The notes under the pieces were generated by a model that worked only from the letters and a program-made list of their open reading frames with translations, did no database searches and had not been told where the DNA came from. Below, in pieces: positions 1 to 8,763 of a stretch of 11,926 nucleotides of DNA (position 1 is its first letter; each line of letters begins with the position of its first letter). The position numbers and the translations under genes are program-made. This DNA is from Calycina herbarum (lineage: Eukaryota; Ascomycota; Leotiomycetes; Helotiales; Pezizellaceae): assembly GCA_001414485.1 (NCBI GenBank), contig LLEY01000365.1, forward strand, positions 1 through 11,926. The letters run 5' to 3'.

Positions 1-1
1 T

Positions 2-1092
2 ATTATTAAGAAGAAAGATAATCTAGATAGAAGAGTATATATTAATTACTAAGAAGTAAATTATACTATAGTTAAGGACGCTTATCCGCTACTACTTAGC
101 TAATACTTATAAGATAAGTTAAGTAAGGTAGTACGATTTACGAAACTAGATTAATAAAATACTTATAGACTTATATAAATAAAAGTTAGAAACGAATAGA
201 AGATAATATTTACTTTACTATTAGGCTTTTATAAATATATAGTTATACTATTTAGACTATATAACATACTAGCTATATATTAGAGATAAAATAATAATAT
301 CTTAAAAGATCTTTTAAGAGTAATAGTAATTTATTACCTAGATAATATTCTAATCTTCTTAGAAAAAGAAGAGGAATATAAGAAATATATTAAAGAAGTT
401 TTATAATAACTTATAAAAGTAAACTCTTAGTTAAAACTCTTAAAATACGAGTTTAGAGTAACTTAGATACTTTTCTTAGAATAGGTATTTAGCCTAAGAA
501 AAATAGAAATAGATCTAGTAAAGATCTAAGATATCTTAAACTAGAAATTACTAGAGAATATAAAAGATATATAGTCCTTCCTTAGATTTATAAACTTTTG
601 CTATCTGTTTATATAAGACTATATAAAGATTACTAAACTAATATTAGTACTAGTTAAGAAAGCTATTAAGTTTATATAAAATAAATAGATAGAAAATGCT
701 TTTTAGAAAATTAAAGCAAAGTTTATAAAAAAGCCTATTCTATATAATTTTAATATAGATAAACCTAGTATAATCGAAATAGACGTCTTAGATATAGTAG
801 TAGATATAGTTTATCTATAACTAAATAATAAAGGAAAACTTATACCTATTATATATTATTCTAAAATATTTAACCTAGTATAGTAAAACTATAGTATCTT
901 TAATAAGGAACTACTTATTATAATATTAGCTTTAGAATACTAAAGGATTTATTTATAATTAGTAAAATACCTAGTTATAGTTTTATCTAACTATAAGAAC
1001 TTTAAGACCTTTATAATAACTAAGGAACTTATAATAAGATAATTAGCTAGATAGTTAGAGATATTAGAAGGATTTAATATTATTATTTAATA
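2..1092 (+). pseudogene. pol: Chromovirus pol, RT and RNase H part (left copy)
   Basis: This part copied the element's RNA into DNA. One frame (codons starting at 2, 5, 8 and so on) runs across the whole stretch with many TAA/TAG but no evident frameshift. The RT motif FTKLD is at 137-151 with its Asp intact (149-151). The YLDD box at 335-346 reads YLDN, the second catalytic Asp having changed GAT to AAT. RNase H follows from about 700 to the insertion, with a recognisable NKELL segment near 900-915 and a TKEL segment near 1020. The frame continues after the inserted transposon at 2954. Gln codons (CAA/CAG) appear as TAA/TAG, as expected for RIP. Certain as a Ty3/gypsy pol relic; domain borders are approximate. 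Confidence 0.93.
1091..1092. repeat. Target-site duplication TA, left
   Basis: TA directly precedes the left inverted repeat and is repeated at 2954-2955 after the right one. The uninterrupted right-hand chromovirus has a single TA at the matching place, which confirms the duplication and fixes the element ends. Confidence 0.9.
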
Positions 1093-1140
1093 ACGTAGTA
1101 TACCAGGACCTCGTGATTATTAGGACCTTGTGAATTTTTT
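1093..1140 (+). repeat. Terminal inverted repeat, left (48 bp)
   Basis: Pairs with 2906-2953 at 45 of 48 positions, and the three mismatches are transitions. Inside it the 12-base word AGGACCTYGTGA occurs twice, 17 bases apart (starting at 1105 and 1122). Inference: two transposase-binding sites per end. Confidence 0.93.
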
Positions 1141-1288
1141 CCTACTCTACTACTTTAAAATATAATAAAACTACTATAATATATTAAATTAATTAAAACT
1201 ACTTAGAATCTAATAAACTAGATATATCTATAACTTCTTAATACATCTATATATTATAACCAGTTTTTCTATAAGTACTATAACATTA

Positions 1289-2898
1289 CTAAGTCGTTTA
1301 TTCTTTATCTTCTCTACCCTCTCTAGAGCGCTTATTACGTCGAACCTACTCCTTTATATTCTTCTAAGCTAATCTGTCCTATATATCCTCTATAGTAAGT
1401 ACACCTCCTTCTTAGACATAGGTATTTTTAGCCCTTTAGCGTTTACTAAGAGCTTTATTTACTATTTAAAGTATATAGACCTTAGCTAATAAAAGGGTTA
1501 CCTTATAAGCTAATCGCTCTATACCTTTTACTAATAAAGCGATTATCTAGAAAATAGGTATTAGTAAGCTTCCTTAGTAATAAGTAATATAATCCTTAAT
1601 AAGAGTTGATTACAAAAGAGCTTTAGAAGGGTTATAAGGAGTCTAGAAGACCTAAGGGGTAGCGTCGGTAGAGAGGGGTCCGGTAGGTATAAGAGTCTAT
1701 AACTTAATATTAAGCTTTAAGATTATAGTCTAGGGTTCTAGAGGCGCTAGACCAGCTCTATAGAACCTAGCTTTAGCGTTTTAGGTTGTTATTAACTAGT
1801 TATAAGCTATATAAAACGTAAGAAAGAACTCGACCTTAGTAATATAGTTTATATAAGTCTTAATAAAGGTCTTAATTTAACGCTTATATATACGTTTAAG
1901 AATACTAAAACACCTAACGTCGAGTAGCTAGGTTAGATAAGACGAATAAGAAGGTAGGTAAAGAGTAATAATATTATATAACTTATAATACTCTTAGAAT
2001 ACTGCTGATTTATAACTCTTATGCCTATCTAGAACTAATATTTAATATAGCTCTTTTATATAACTACAAGTATACTTATTAAAGTATTCTAGCTATTCTA
2101 AGCTCGTCTTATTATTAGTCTATCTATTACTAGTTAGTTTAATAACCTAGTTATTAGGAAGACCGCCCTTAGTATACTAACTAGTAAGGTGATTTTTCTC
2201 TTAAACTACTAAGAATAGAAGGATGCTTAAACCCTCTCTATTAATATAGACAATTGTTATAGCCTATTCCCGATTACCTAGCTAGATAGCCTTACCTCTA
2301 CTACGTCGATTAGTGTATATAATAACTATTCTAACGTAGATAACACCTATTATAAAACCAGTCTTATTAAAGTTATAGAAATCGTAGTCTTAGATCCTAT
2401 ATTTCGCCTATATATTCTCTACTAGTCGAAACCACGTGCTAATTAGCTTAGGATCTTCGTATAAAGCTCTTTAGAAATCGTAAACACGATTAAAACACGT
2501 CTTTAGTTCTAGACGTTATTATATAAATCGTTATACCTAGTTCTTTCTAACACGTTATCCTCTATATAACTCGAGTATATAATTTACTATATCTTCTACA
2601 CTACCTAGCCGAGGCGTAAATCCTCTTATATCTAGATTAAGTATATTTTAAATAATCACCTCCTCTTCTATTATAGTTATTTTATAATTTACTAGCCAGT
2701 GTTTACTAAGAGTAGTTCAACTAGCTATTCTATTAGTAAGTATAGAATAAGGGACTCTATATAGCTTCGTAGCTTTACTATAGTTTATTCGTTTAGATAA
2801 TCGAATAGCTTTAATAACTAGGATAATTCAAGCTTCTTAGGTTTAAGATTCTATTAAGTAGTTATTAAGAAAACGCGTATTAAAGTTAGAGGTAGTAG
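1289..2898 (-). pseudogene. pogo/Fot1-type transposase, RIP-degraded
   Basis: This was the DDE transposase that cut and rejoined the element at its inverted repeats. N-terminal psq-like helix-turn-helix: KATKLYRVPYSILTNRI at about 2723-2779. A CENP-B-like DNA-binding region with RGFTPRL and WFRLVEN follows. Catalytic core: NFNKTGF at 2354-2374, where NFDETGF is usual, so the first Asp (2366-2368) is now Asn and the Glu is Lys. The second Asp is intact in LVLDRH (2027-2029), as is the third in LLDVRCF (1919-1921). They are 36 codons apart, giving the DD35D spacing of Fot1-like enzymes. A GNRE motif lies near 2262-2273. Near 1650-1690 the readable frame shifts by one, and the C-terminal part (KGIERL, LSKR, EGGVLTIED) continues in the new frame to about 1289. 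The start codon is not identifiable. Length (about 535 codons) matches Fot1/Pot2 transposases. Confidence 0.93.
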
Positions 2899-2905
2899 TA
2901 TAGAG

Positions 2906-2953
2906 AAAAAATTCACAAGGTCCTGATAATCACGAGGTCCTAGTATACCACGT
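2906..2953 (-). repeat. Terminal inverted repeat, right (48 bp)
   Basis: Inverted partner of 1093-1140, again with the duplicated AGGACCTYGTGA word. It ends ACGT directly against the TA at 2954-2955. Confidence 0.93.
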
Positions 2954-2955
2954 TA
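2954..2955. repeat. Target-site duplication TA, right
   Basis: Second copy of the TA duplicated on transposon insertion. The interrupted pol codon phase resumes here without loss of bases. Confidence 0.9.
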
Positions 2956-4470
2956 TATAAAAGAAACGTTAAATACTTAGGCTAATACTCTTAGCTAGAA
3001 ACCTAGATATAAGAGAAATAAGGAGTATAAGAAGATTATAATCTTAAAAACCTTTAAGAATAGAGACTTAGTACCTACTATATATAAGATAGTAGTAACG
3101 AACAATATCTAGATAGATAAAATTTAGAATATATATAAAAGTTATAACTAATATATAAAAGGGAAATTATAAGTTCCTAGCTTATATATAAAGGAGTTTA
3201 TATAAGAATACTATACTATACCTATACACAGTTACTAAGGAATTTACAGAACTCTCTAGAGAATAAGATAATACTACTATATTAATCAGTTATCTATAAT
3301 AGTTAAAGAAGTAATAATAGAATATAATACCTATACTAGGAATAAGGCTTCCTACTATACTTCTTATAAACAAATAAACACTACTCTAATACTATAAATA
3401 CCTTAGAAATTAATATCTATAGATTTTATTATTAAATTACTAAAATCTAAAGATCTAATAATAGGAGTTAAATATAATATAATCTTAGTTATTATAAAAC
3501 GACTTATAAAGTATATAATCCTAATAGTATATATAGAGTTAAGTATAGCTAAGGAATTAGTATTTATATTCTTTAAAGAAGTAGTCTTAAGATATAGACT
3601 ACTTAAAGAGATACTCTTAGACAGAGATAAGCTCTTTACTTTAAAATTTTAAATCACTCTTATAAAACGATTAAGTGTGAAAAGAAAGCTTTTTATAGCT
3701 TTCTACTCTTAAATAAATAGAGGAAATAAACAAATAAATTAAGTAGTTAAAATATACCTTTATTATTATATAAACTACTAGTAAGATAACTAGGTAGAAC
3801 TACTACCCTTAGTATAGTTCGCTTATAATAGTTTAGTAATAGAAATAATACTTATTATACTATTCTATACTAATTTTAAGTATAAATTAATAGTATATTA
3901 AGAACTACTATCTACGACTATTAATAACTAACTTACTTATATTTAAGTCTTGAAAATTAAGAGTCTATATAAGGAACTTATAAAGGACCTATAATTTATA
4001 GTAGAAAGAAACACGTACTACTATAATAAACAATATAGTTAGGAGCTAATACTAAAAGAAGGGGATAAAGTCTACTTAGTATAGAAGAATATTAATACGA
4101 AAAGACTAAGTAATAAACTAGATTATAAAAAACTTAAACTATTTAAAATTAAATAAGTTAGAAGACCTTTAAATTATAAATTAACACTACTAAAGATAAT
4201 AAACATCTACCTAGTATTCTATATATCCTTACTCGAACTAGCACTACTAGGAGCACTACTAGCCCTATTTATAGAAATTTAACTAGTTAATCTAAACGCT
4301 AAATACGAAGTCGAACGGATTCTTAACTATAAGATTATTAGAGGCAAGATTAAGTATTTAATTAAATAGTCGAACTACCTATATTTAGAAAACATATAAG
4401 AACTAAAAAGCAATCTTAACTATTACCTAGTAGAACTTCAGGAGTTCTACTAACAAAACCTAGAGCTGCC
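2954..4470 (+). pseudogene. pol: Chromovirus pol, integrase and chromodomain part (left copy)
   Basis: Continuation of the pol frame after the transposon. Integrase would insert the cDNA and the chromodomain would steer it to marked chromatin. Zinc-finger-like region first, then the core: SIDFI with Asp intact at 3422-3424 and LDRDK with Asp at 3620-3622. The catalytic Glu position reads GNKQIN at 3722-3739, with Lys at 3728-3730. The expected Trp in the KFW segment (near 3645-3652) is a stop. Chromodomain at about 4301-4470: KYEVERIL, then IRGKIKYLIK, then NLNYY; the two aromatic-rich spots carry stops where Trp is usual. The end is set by loss of alignment with the right copy at about 4470, exactly where the antisense ORF ends. 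In-frame stops are TAA/TAG, as in the RT part. Confidence 0.92.
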
Positions 4471-4564
4471 TAGAACTCGAGACTAGAGTTAGATAGAGAC
4501 ATATTATCGGAAAGTACCTGTTTAACGAAAGAAGCTATCTTAAAGGTAGGAAACTAGGCAGAAG

Positions 4565-4600
4565 AGGACTCGGGAGGAGGACTCGAAGGAGGAGGACTCG
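4565..4600. repeat. Short GA-rich direct repeats, 3 x AGGACTCG
   Basis: AGGACTCG occurs at 4565, 4578 and 4593 (spacing 13 and 15). Read on the minus strand this gives a Ser/Pro-rich stretch in the antisense ORF. It is a G-rich island in otherwise AT-rich DNA. It has no match in the right-hand copy. Confidence 0.7.
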
Positions 4601-4809
4601 GAGGAGTAATAGAGAATCGTTTACGTATAAGGCTAAAGAAAAACTAATATACGGGTTTTCAAGGCCTAGAGACAGAAATAATAAGATAGCTAGGGCTATT
4701 ATAAGACCTTTTCAACCGAATACACTTAGAACAGCGAGAAGATTTAAAAAGCTCTAGAAGGCATCGACGGGACTATTTACAGTAGAAAGAATAAGTCTTA
4801 GCTAGACGT

Positions 4810-4830
4810 TATATAGATTCAATCTATATA
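4810..4830. repeat. Perfect hairpin-forming inverted repeat
   Basis: TATATAGAT, loop TCA, then ATCTATATA: nine perfect pairs around a three-base loop. It lies inside the antisense ORF of the left chromovirus. No function can be assigned, and AT-rich RIP sequence makes such palindromes easier to form by chance. Confidence 0.5.
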
Positions 4831-4931
4831 GTAAGAGCTAAACACTCTTTTCGTTTAGTATATAAGGAGGACATATTTATATATAAAGGAAGGTTAACAT
4901 CTTACTAACGAACATATTTAGGTTAGAATTC

Positions 4932-4949
4932 TAGCGTAGAGACACGCTA
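4932..4949 (+). repeat. Conserved hairpin just upstream of the polypurine tract (left)
   Basis: TAGCGT and ACGCTA pair around AGAGAC. The same hairpin is at 8682-8699 in the other chromovirus, although the DNA upstream of it differs completely between copies. Shared conservation starts here and runs into the LTR, suggesting a cis element used with the polypurine tract (inference). Confidence 0.55.
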
Positions 4950-4953
4950 GGCT

Positions 4954-4963
4954 AAGAAGGGGA
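4954..4963 (+). other. Polypurine tract (left chromovirus)
   Basis: AAGAAGGGGA abuts the first LTR base at 4964. This is the usual place and composition of the plus-strand primer of LTR retrotransposons, and the right copy has the identical ten bases. Confidence 0.85.
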
Positions 4964-5428
4964 TAGTATTATAAATCACGTACTAATACGTAACAAAGTA
5001 AAGTCTAGACGACGCTCTAATAGAACAAGTACTATTATAACCCTAGAAGGAGAAAAGGATTAAGTATAATAAGATATATAATCCTAAGGATCTTATTACA
5101 GTTATATCACGTGACTCGGTTAGAGCAGTCAGGTAATAGAGTCTAGTTTTAAGAAGCCCTAGAAATAGAGTCAAACTCTATCTTCGAGACTCCTACTAAG
5201 AAGGACTCTAAACATAAACGAAGGTTCTATATAAGACTAGCACATCTGCTATTAGATAGGAGCTTCGTACTCAACTTTAGTTATTAATCTTATTATATTA
5301 TTTAACATCTTTAATACAAGTAACGAGTTCACTTCTAAGTAAACAACCCGGCGTATCTATACTTCTTACCTATATACCAACCTTCGAGACTTAGTTATCT
5401 TTGTTTAGTTCGTTTGAGTTTCGTTATA
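4964..5428 (+). repeat. 3' LTR of left chromovirus (465 bp)
   Basis: Begins TAGTATT after the polypurine tract and ends GTTATA. The canonical TG...CA ends appear as TA...TA, which RIP explains. Borders are set by where the match with the right LTR stops. About the first 75 bases and the last 210 (5219-5428) match the right LTR with transitions. The middle, about 5040-5218, does not align at all. That middle holds a palindrome TCACGTGA at 5107-5114 and a perfect seven-pair hairpin at 5165-5181. The 3' edge joins the LINE fragment directly; the target duplication cannot be checked because the 5' LTR is outside the window. Confidence 0.9.
5228..5234 (+). promoter_or_regulatory. Probable TATA box of left LTR
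   Basis: TATATAA in the context TTCTATATAAGACTAG, at the start of the part shared by both LTRs and roughly 200 bp from the LTR end. Position and conservation fit an LTR promoter; transcription start not visible. AT-rich DNA weakens the motif on its own. Confidence 0.5.
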
Positions 5429-8201
5429 AGAGGCTCTTATAAGCGCCTCTTCCCCGCTTTCGAACCCCTCTTCTTAACTAGGGAGCCTAGACCCTTACCT
5501 CTCTCCTTTATAAGTAGACAAGGACCTTTTAAGCAATACTACCTTTAAGTCTTATAAATTAACATATATAAGTCTAGTAAGTACTAAGAGCTAGTACTTT
5601 AACTAGCCTACTCTAGATAAATAAATATAGTTCTTATCTAAGAACTATATATCTACTAGAAGGAGATTAACTATTAAATTATAAGACGATACCTAAACTA
5701 TACCTACTTTATACCTATATATAACTAGAACGTTAACCCTTCTAAAGTCCTTACTTTTATATAAAAGAGAGCGAGGATTCTCTTAAATTACTAATTACTA
5801 ACTATACTCTTACTTAAATACCGAGACCTTGTTTATATTAAGATCACTTCCTCTTAAAGCCCTCCGCTTTATATACTTAACGTATATAACGCCCCCCTAG
5901 GTACTAAAGGAGTAGGAGAGACTATTAACTATGTTCTTAGCTTAGTATATATCCTTATAACTAATACTTTAATAGCTAGCAACTTTAACCTAAAGAGCTA
6001 ACTCTAGTAGCCGGACTTCCTAAGACAGGAAAGCACATAGTCCTTCCCGCTTATTAACTAGATAGAGAACAGAGGGCTATAGTTCTCTACCCCTCCTAGT
6101 ACGCGAACTTATAACCTTAGTAATACCCTCGACCTAGCCTTCTACTCTAATAACCTCTACTAGAGAGAGGCTATTACTAAGGTTAACCTTATATTTAAGT
6201 ATAGCTCTAACCACTTCCTACTTCTTACTTAACTTCTATATATAAGAAACTTAACTATAAAGGACCCCCTTCTTAAGCTTAGCTCTCTTAATATTAAAAC
6301 CTTTAAGACAACTCTTCAAGGAAAGCTTAAAACTTAATAGCTTTATAAACTTATAAATCAACTAGACTTAGACTTGCTAGAAGCCCTAGTAAGATTTATT
6401 ACTAAGAGCGTATATAACATATATCTTAGCAGCGCTAAGCAAGGGCTTAGACACGAATTCAGACACCCCTAGTAGAATAAGGAGTACTAGACAGCAGCTA
6501 CCGAGGTAAGGCAGGTACAAAGGCTTAACGTAAGCGTATAAGCCTTAAAGACTCTTTATAAGAGTCTAAGACAGGAAATCTAGAAAGCAAAGAGAGAATA
6601 CTTCTATACCCTAGTTAATAAAGCTATAAAGAGTAAAGATATATTTAAAATTTATAAGTAGTACTAGAGTACTAGAATCTATAAGTCTCCTCTTCTAAGA
6701 GACTCGGCAAGCCAACTAGGCTTCTCTACCTAAGAAAAGCAGAAGATCCTAGTATAAGAGCTACTTATAAATAAGGCCGAAGTTAGGGATATTCTATTTA
6801 ATACTCTAACTACCTCTACTTAGTCCCTTCTCTAAACAGTCCTTATACTATATAAGGTCGAGGAATTAATTCTTAAGAAAGCTTCTACTACGCTAGAAGA
6901 AGACAAGCTAGTAACAGAAGTCCTTAAAGCAGCCTAGCTACAGATCTTACATCTTATCCTCTTCTTATTCAAAGGCTATATAGAGGCAGGTTTCTATCTA
7001 AAGATCTTTTATACTACTATCGTTGCTATTATCCTAAAGCCTAATAAGAAAGATAAGTCGTCCCTCTAAGTATATCACTTAATTACCTTACTCTTAGTCC
7101 TTAAAAAGAGGCTTAAAAGGCTTCTTATAAAAAGAGCCTCTTAGATAGCTATTAAGTACTCTATCCTAGGGCAAAACCAGTTTAAAGCTCTCTCTCTAAG
7201 AGCTACTATAGACCTTACTACCTGCCTTACCTTCGATATTAAGTTAGCTCTTACGAATAAACAGAAAGCCTCTCTTCTTATACTTAATATTAAAGAGGCT
7301 TTTAATATAATACTTCCTAGTTACCTAATTAAAAGACTAAGAGAGCAAGGTTAGCTAGATTGCTTTATTAAATAAGCTACCTCTTTCTTAACTAATAGAC
7401 TAGTAAAAGTAAAACTAGACAAGGAAATAGAAGCATCTACTTTACTTTAATATAGGCTTCTTTAAGACTCGCCTATCTCGCCTATTCTCTTTATACTTTA
7501 TATCTAGCCTCTCTTTAGCTTAGAGGTTAGCTCTCTTCTAGTATTACAGAGATTCAGTTACGTAGACAACATTAGATTACTTACTTCTAGGCCCTTAAAG
7601 GCAGGGAATATTAAGGCCTTTACAGAGTAGGTAGCTAACACTCTAAAGTAGGGTATAGATAAGAGTATTACTTTTAATACTAAGAAGTTAGAACTTATAT
7701 ACTTCTCTTATAAAAGGAAGTAAAAAGGGAGAAGTATCTAGCCCCCTCCCTCTATTATAGTTAAAGAGAAGATAATAGAACCTATATAAGAGCTTAGGTA
7801 GCTTAGTATCTTCTTTAACCCCTGTCTTACGTTCTATAGCTACGTTAAAAGAATAACAAGTAAAGCTATACTTATAGCTAATACTCTTAAAGGAATAATA
7901 AATATAATAAGAGGCTTACCTTCTTATCTACTTAAGCAAGTTACTACTACTTCTATCCTCTTAATCGCCTACTTTAAATATAAGACCTAGTACCCTAGTC
8001 GAACAAGAGAGGAAATAGGCTAAGCAGGCTCTATAAATAACTAGATTAGCCGCTACCTAACTCTCTTAGATAGAGTAGTATTAAAGTATACTAGAATTAT
8101 CCTCCTAGTCTATAAGACTACCTCTACCTTAATACTCCTTATAGAATCTAGTCTCTTAGCTACTAAAATCGCTCTTATAATAAAAAGCAGAGTATTTAAA
8201 G
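5429..8201 (+). mobile_element. Tad1-like LINE (non-LTR retrotransposon), internal fragment
   Basis: A 2773-bp piece of LINE ORF2 lies between the two inverted chromovirus LTRs. It begins and ends abruptly at LTR borders, with neither UTR, ORF1 nor poly-A end in the window. The simplest reading is that both chromoviruses inserted into one LINE copy, so its remaining parts should lie beyond the outer ends of the two chromoviruses. Domain order (endonuclease then RT) and sequence style fit the Tad1 group common in ascomycetes. It carries heavy RIP damage. Confidence 0.88.
5429..8201 (+). pseudogene. LINE ORF2: endonuclease and reverse transcriptase, truncated both ends
   Basis: ORF2 nicks the target and copies the LINE RNA there. 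One frame (codons at 5531, 5534 and so on) is readable over the full length without evident frameshift, broken only by TAA/TAG. The endonuclease starts near 5543 (VL-IN segment), then QEL near 5654. The GDFN box reads SNFN at 5978-5989 with Asp changed to Asn at 5981-5983. TLDLAF follows near 6134-6151, and the final SDH box reads SNH at 6206-6214. RT follows: KPNKKDKSS near 7041, GQNQF near 7169-7183, motif A LNIKEAFN at 7283-7306 (first Asp is Asn, 7286-7288), and the YADD box as FSYVDN at 7553-7570. A thumb-like region (ELR, then FFNPCLTF) lies near 7790-7840. Any RNase H domain downstream is missing. Both active sites are dead. Confidence 0.92.
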
Positions 8202-8395
8202 TATAACGAAACTCAAACGAACTAAACAAAGATAACTAAGTCTCGAAGGTTAGTATGTAGGTAAGAAGTACAGATACGCCGGGTTGTTTACTTAGAAGTA
8301 AACTCGTTACTTATATTAAAGATATTAAATAATATAATAAGATTAATAACTAAAGTTAAGCACGAAGCTCCTATCTAACAGCAGACGTACTAGTC

Positions 8396-8402
8396 TTATA
8401 TA
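8396..8402 (-). promoter_or_regulatory. Probable TATA box of right LTR
   Basis: TATATAA on the minus strand in the same conserved context as at 5228-5234 of the left LTR. Confidence 0.5.
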
Positions 8403-8421
8403 GAACCTTCATTCTAATTAC

Positions 8422-8487
8422 ATCGCTTATATTACTCGCGTTGCTTATATTACTCGCGATTAAGGCGATTAGAGCGATGTAGGCGAT
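8422..8487. repeat. Short repeat array in U3 of right LTR
   Basis: GCTTATATTACTCGCG occurs twice (8425-8440 and 8443-8458, period 18). The word GCGAT then starts at 8456, 8465, 8474 and 8483, exactly nine bases apart. ACATCGCT (8420-8427) and AGCGATGT (8473-8480) form an 8-bp inverted repeat around the array. It sits just upstream of the TATA box in element orientation, where LTR enhancer repeats are usual. Function as binding sites is inference. Absent from the left LTR. Confidence 0.75.
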
Positions 8488-8667
8488 CACGTTATATAAC
8501 CGTATGTGACTTCTAATATTACTATAATAGTAAGATCCTAAAATCCCTAAATACCCTTCGTATTACTGATTTCCTCCTATATTACCTTCTATTCCTAGAT
8601 ATTATACCTTGTCCTATTAGAACGCTGTCTAGACTACTTACTACGTATACCGTGGTTTATAATACTA

Positions 8668-8677
8668 TCCCCTTCTT
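8668..8677 (-). other. Polypurine tract (right chromovirus)
   Basis: AAGAAGGGGA on the minus strand, abutting the LTR at 8667; identical to the left copy. Confidence 0.85.
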
Positions 8678-8681
8678 AGAC

Positions 8682-8699
8682 TAGCGTGTCTCTACGCTT
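8682..8699 (-). repeat. Conserved hairpin just upstream of the polypurine tract (right)
   Basis: AGCGT and ACGCT pair around AGAGAC on the minus strand. Same element as 4932-4949, with one outer base changed. Sequence identity between the copies is lost immediately upstream. Confidence 0.55.
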
Positions 8700-8763
8700 A
8701 AGTATAGCCTAAGAAAATATCGTTAAGAGGCTAGCGGCCTCCCTAGTTCCTATTATACTATTA

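Larger units (their letters stand above)
1093..2953 (-). mobile_element. pogo/Fot1-Pot2-type Tc1-mariner DNA transposon, full length, inactive
   Basis: Seen: a 1861-bp insertion with 48-bp terminal inverted repeats starting ACGT, flanked by TA duplications, interrupting the chromovirus pol. The empty site is visible in the right-hand copy near 10826-10842. Length, TA target and a minus-strand transposase with a pogo/Fot1 DDE core fit the Fot1/Pot2 group of fungi, whose members are about 1.9 kb. The element keeps more G+C and fewer stop codons than the pol around it, consistent with a later insertion that saw less RIP. It cannot move by itself: the transposase has stops, a frameshift and a lost catalytic Asp. 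Confidence 0.95.
4470..4874 (-). pseudogene. Antisense small ORF with Zn(II)2Cys6-like cluster (left chromovirus)
   Basis: Role unknown. It reads antisense to the chromovirus and convergent with pol, from ATG at 4874-4872 to TAG at 4472-4470 (134 codons), with a handful of internal TAA/TAG/TGA. At 4793-4701 the frame has the spacing C-x2-C-x6-C-x9-C-x2-C-x6-C of a fungal Zn(II)2Cys6 cluster. The six positions are TAT (4793), TAC (4784), TGC (4763), TGT (4733), TGT (4724) and TAT (4703): three Cys intact, three Tyr that one G-to-A change from Cys explains. The second half reads RCSKCIRLKRSY, close to the right-hand copy (KYSKYTRKSKSY). A Ser/Pro-rich linker follows, coded by AGGACTCG repeats at 4565-4600. 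Zn2Cys6 folds usually bind DNA, so a regulatory or nucleic-acid-binding role is possible but is only inference. Finding the same design in both copies argues that this was a real gene. Confidence 0.65.
1..5428 (+). mobile_element. Ty3/gypsy chromovirus, left copy, 5' truncated by window edge
   Basis: Seen: RT, RNase H, integrase and chromodomain follow one another in one + frame, then a polypurine tract and a 465-bp LTR. This is the Ty3/gypsy pol order, and the C-terminal chromodomain places it among chromoviruses, which fungi commonly carry. Gag, protease and the 5' LTR lie outside the window. The element is interrupted by a 1861-bp DNA transposon at 1093-2953 and carries an antisense ORF between pol and the LTR. 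It is defective: TAA/TAG codons occur throughout and catalytic residues of RT and integrase are lost. Apart from the DNA transposon and one 2-nt difference, its pol is colinear with the right-hand copy. Confidence 0.93.
8202..8667 (-). repeat. 3' LTR of right chromovirus (466 bp)
   Basis: Reverse complement begins TAGTATT and ends GTTATA, as in the left LTR. 8202-8410 matches the left TATA/R/U5 part, and about 8590-8667 matches the left 5' part of U3. The middle (about 8411-8590) is unrelated to the left one and holds an array of short GCGAT-containing repeats. LTR termini should be TG...CA and read TA...TA after RIP. Confidence 0.9.

Noticed and set aside
1141..1288. A coding segment or RNA in the transposon between the left inverted repeat and the transposase end
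   Set aside because: No readable frame continuing the transposase and no RNA-like structure seen; treated as subterminal noncoding DNA.
5040..5218. TCACGTGA palindrome and the 5165-5181 hairpin as confirmed regulatory sites or a terminator
   Set aside because: Single occurrences, not shared with the other LTR, and no supporting context; mentioned in the LTR entry only.
8422..8487. CRISPR-like array
   Set aside because: The units are 9-18 bp with no spacers of regular size and lie inside a retrotransposon LTR.
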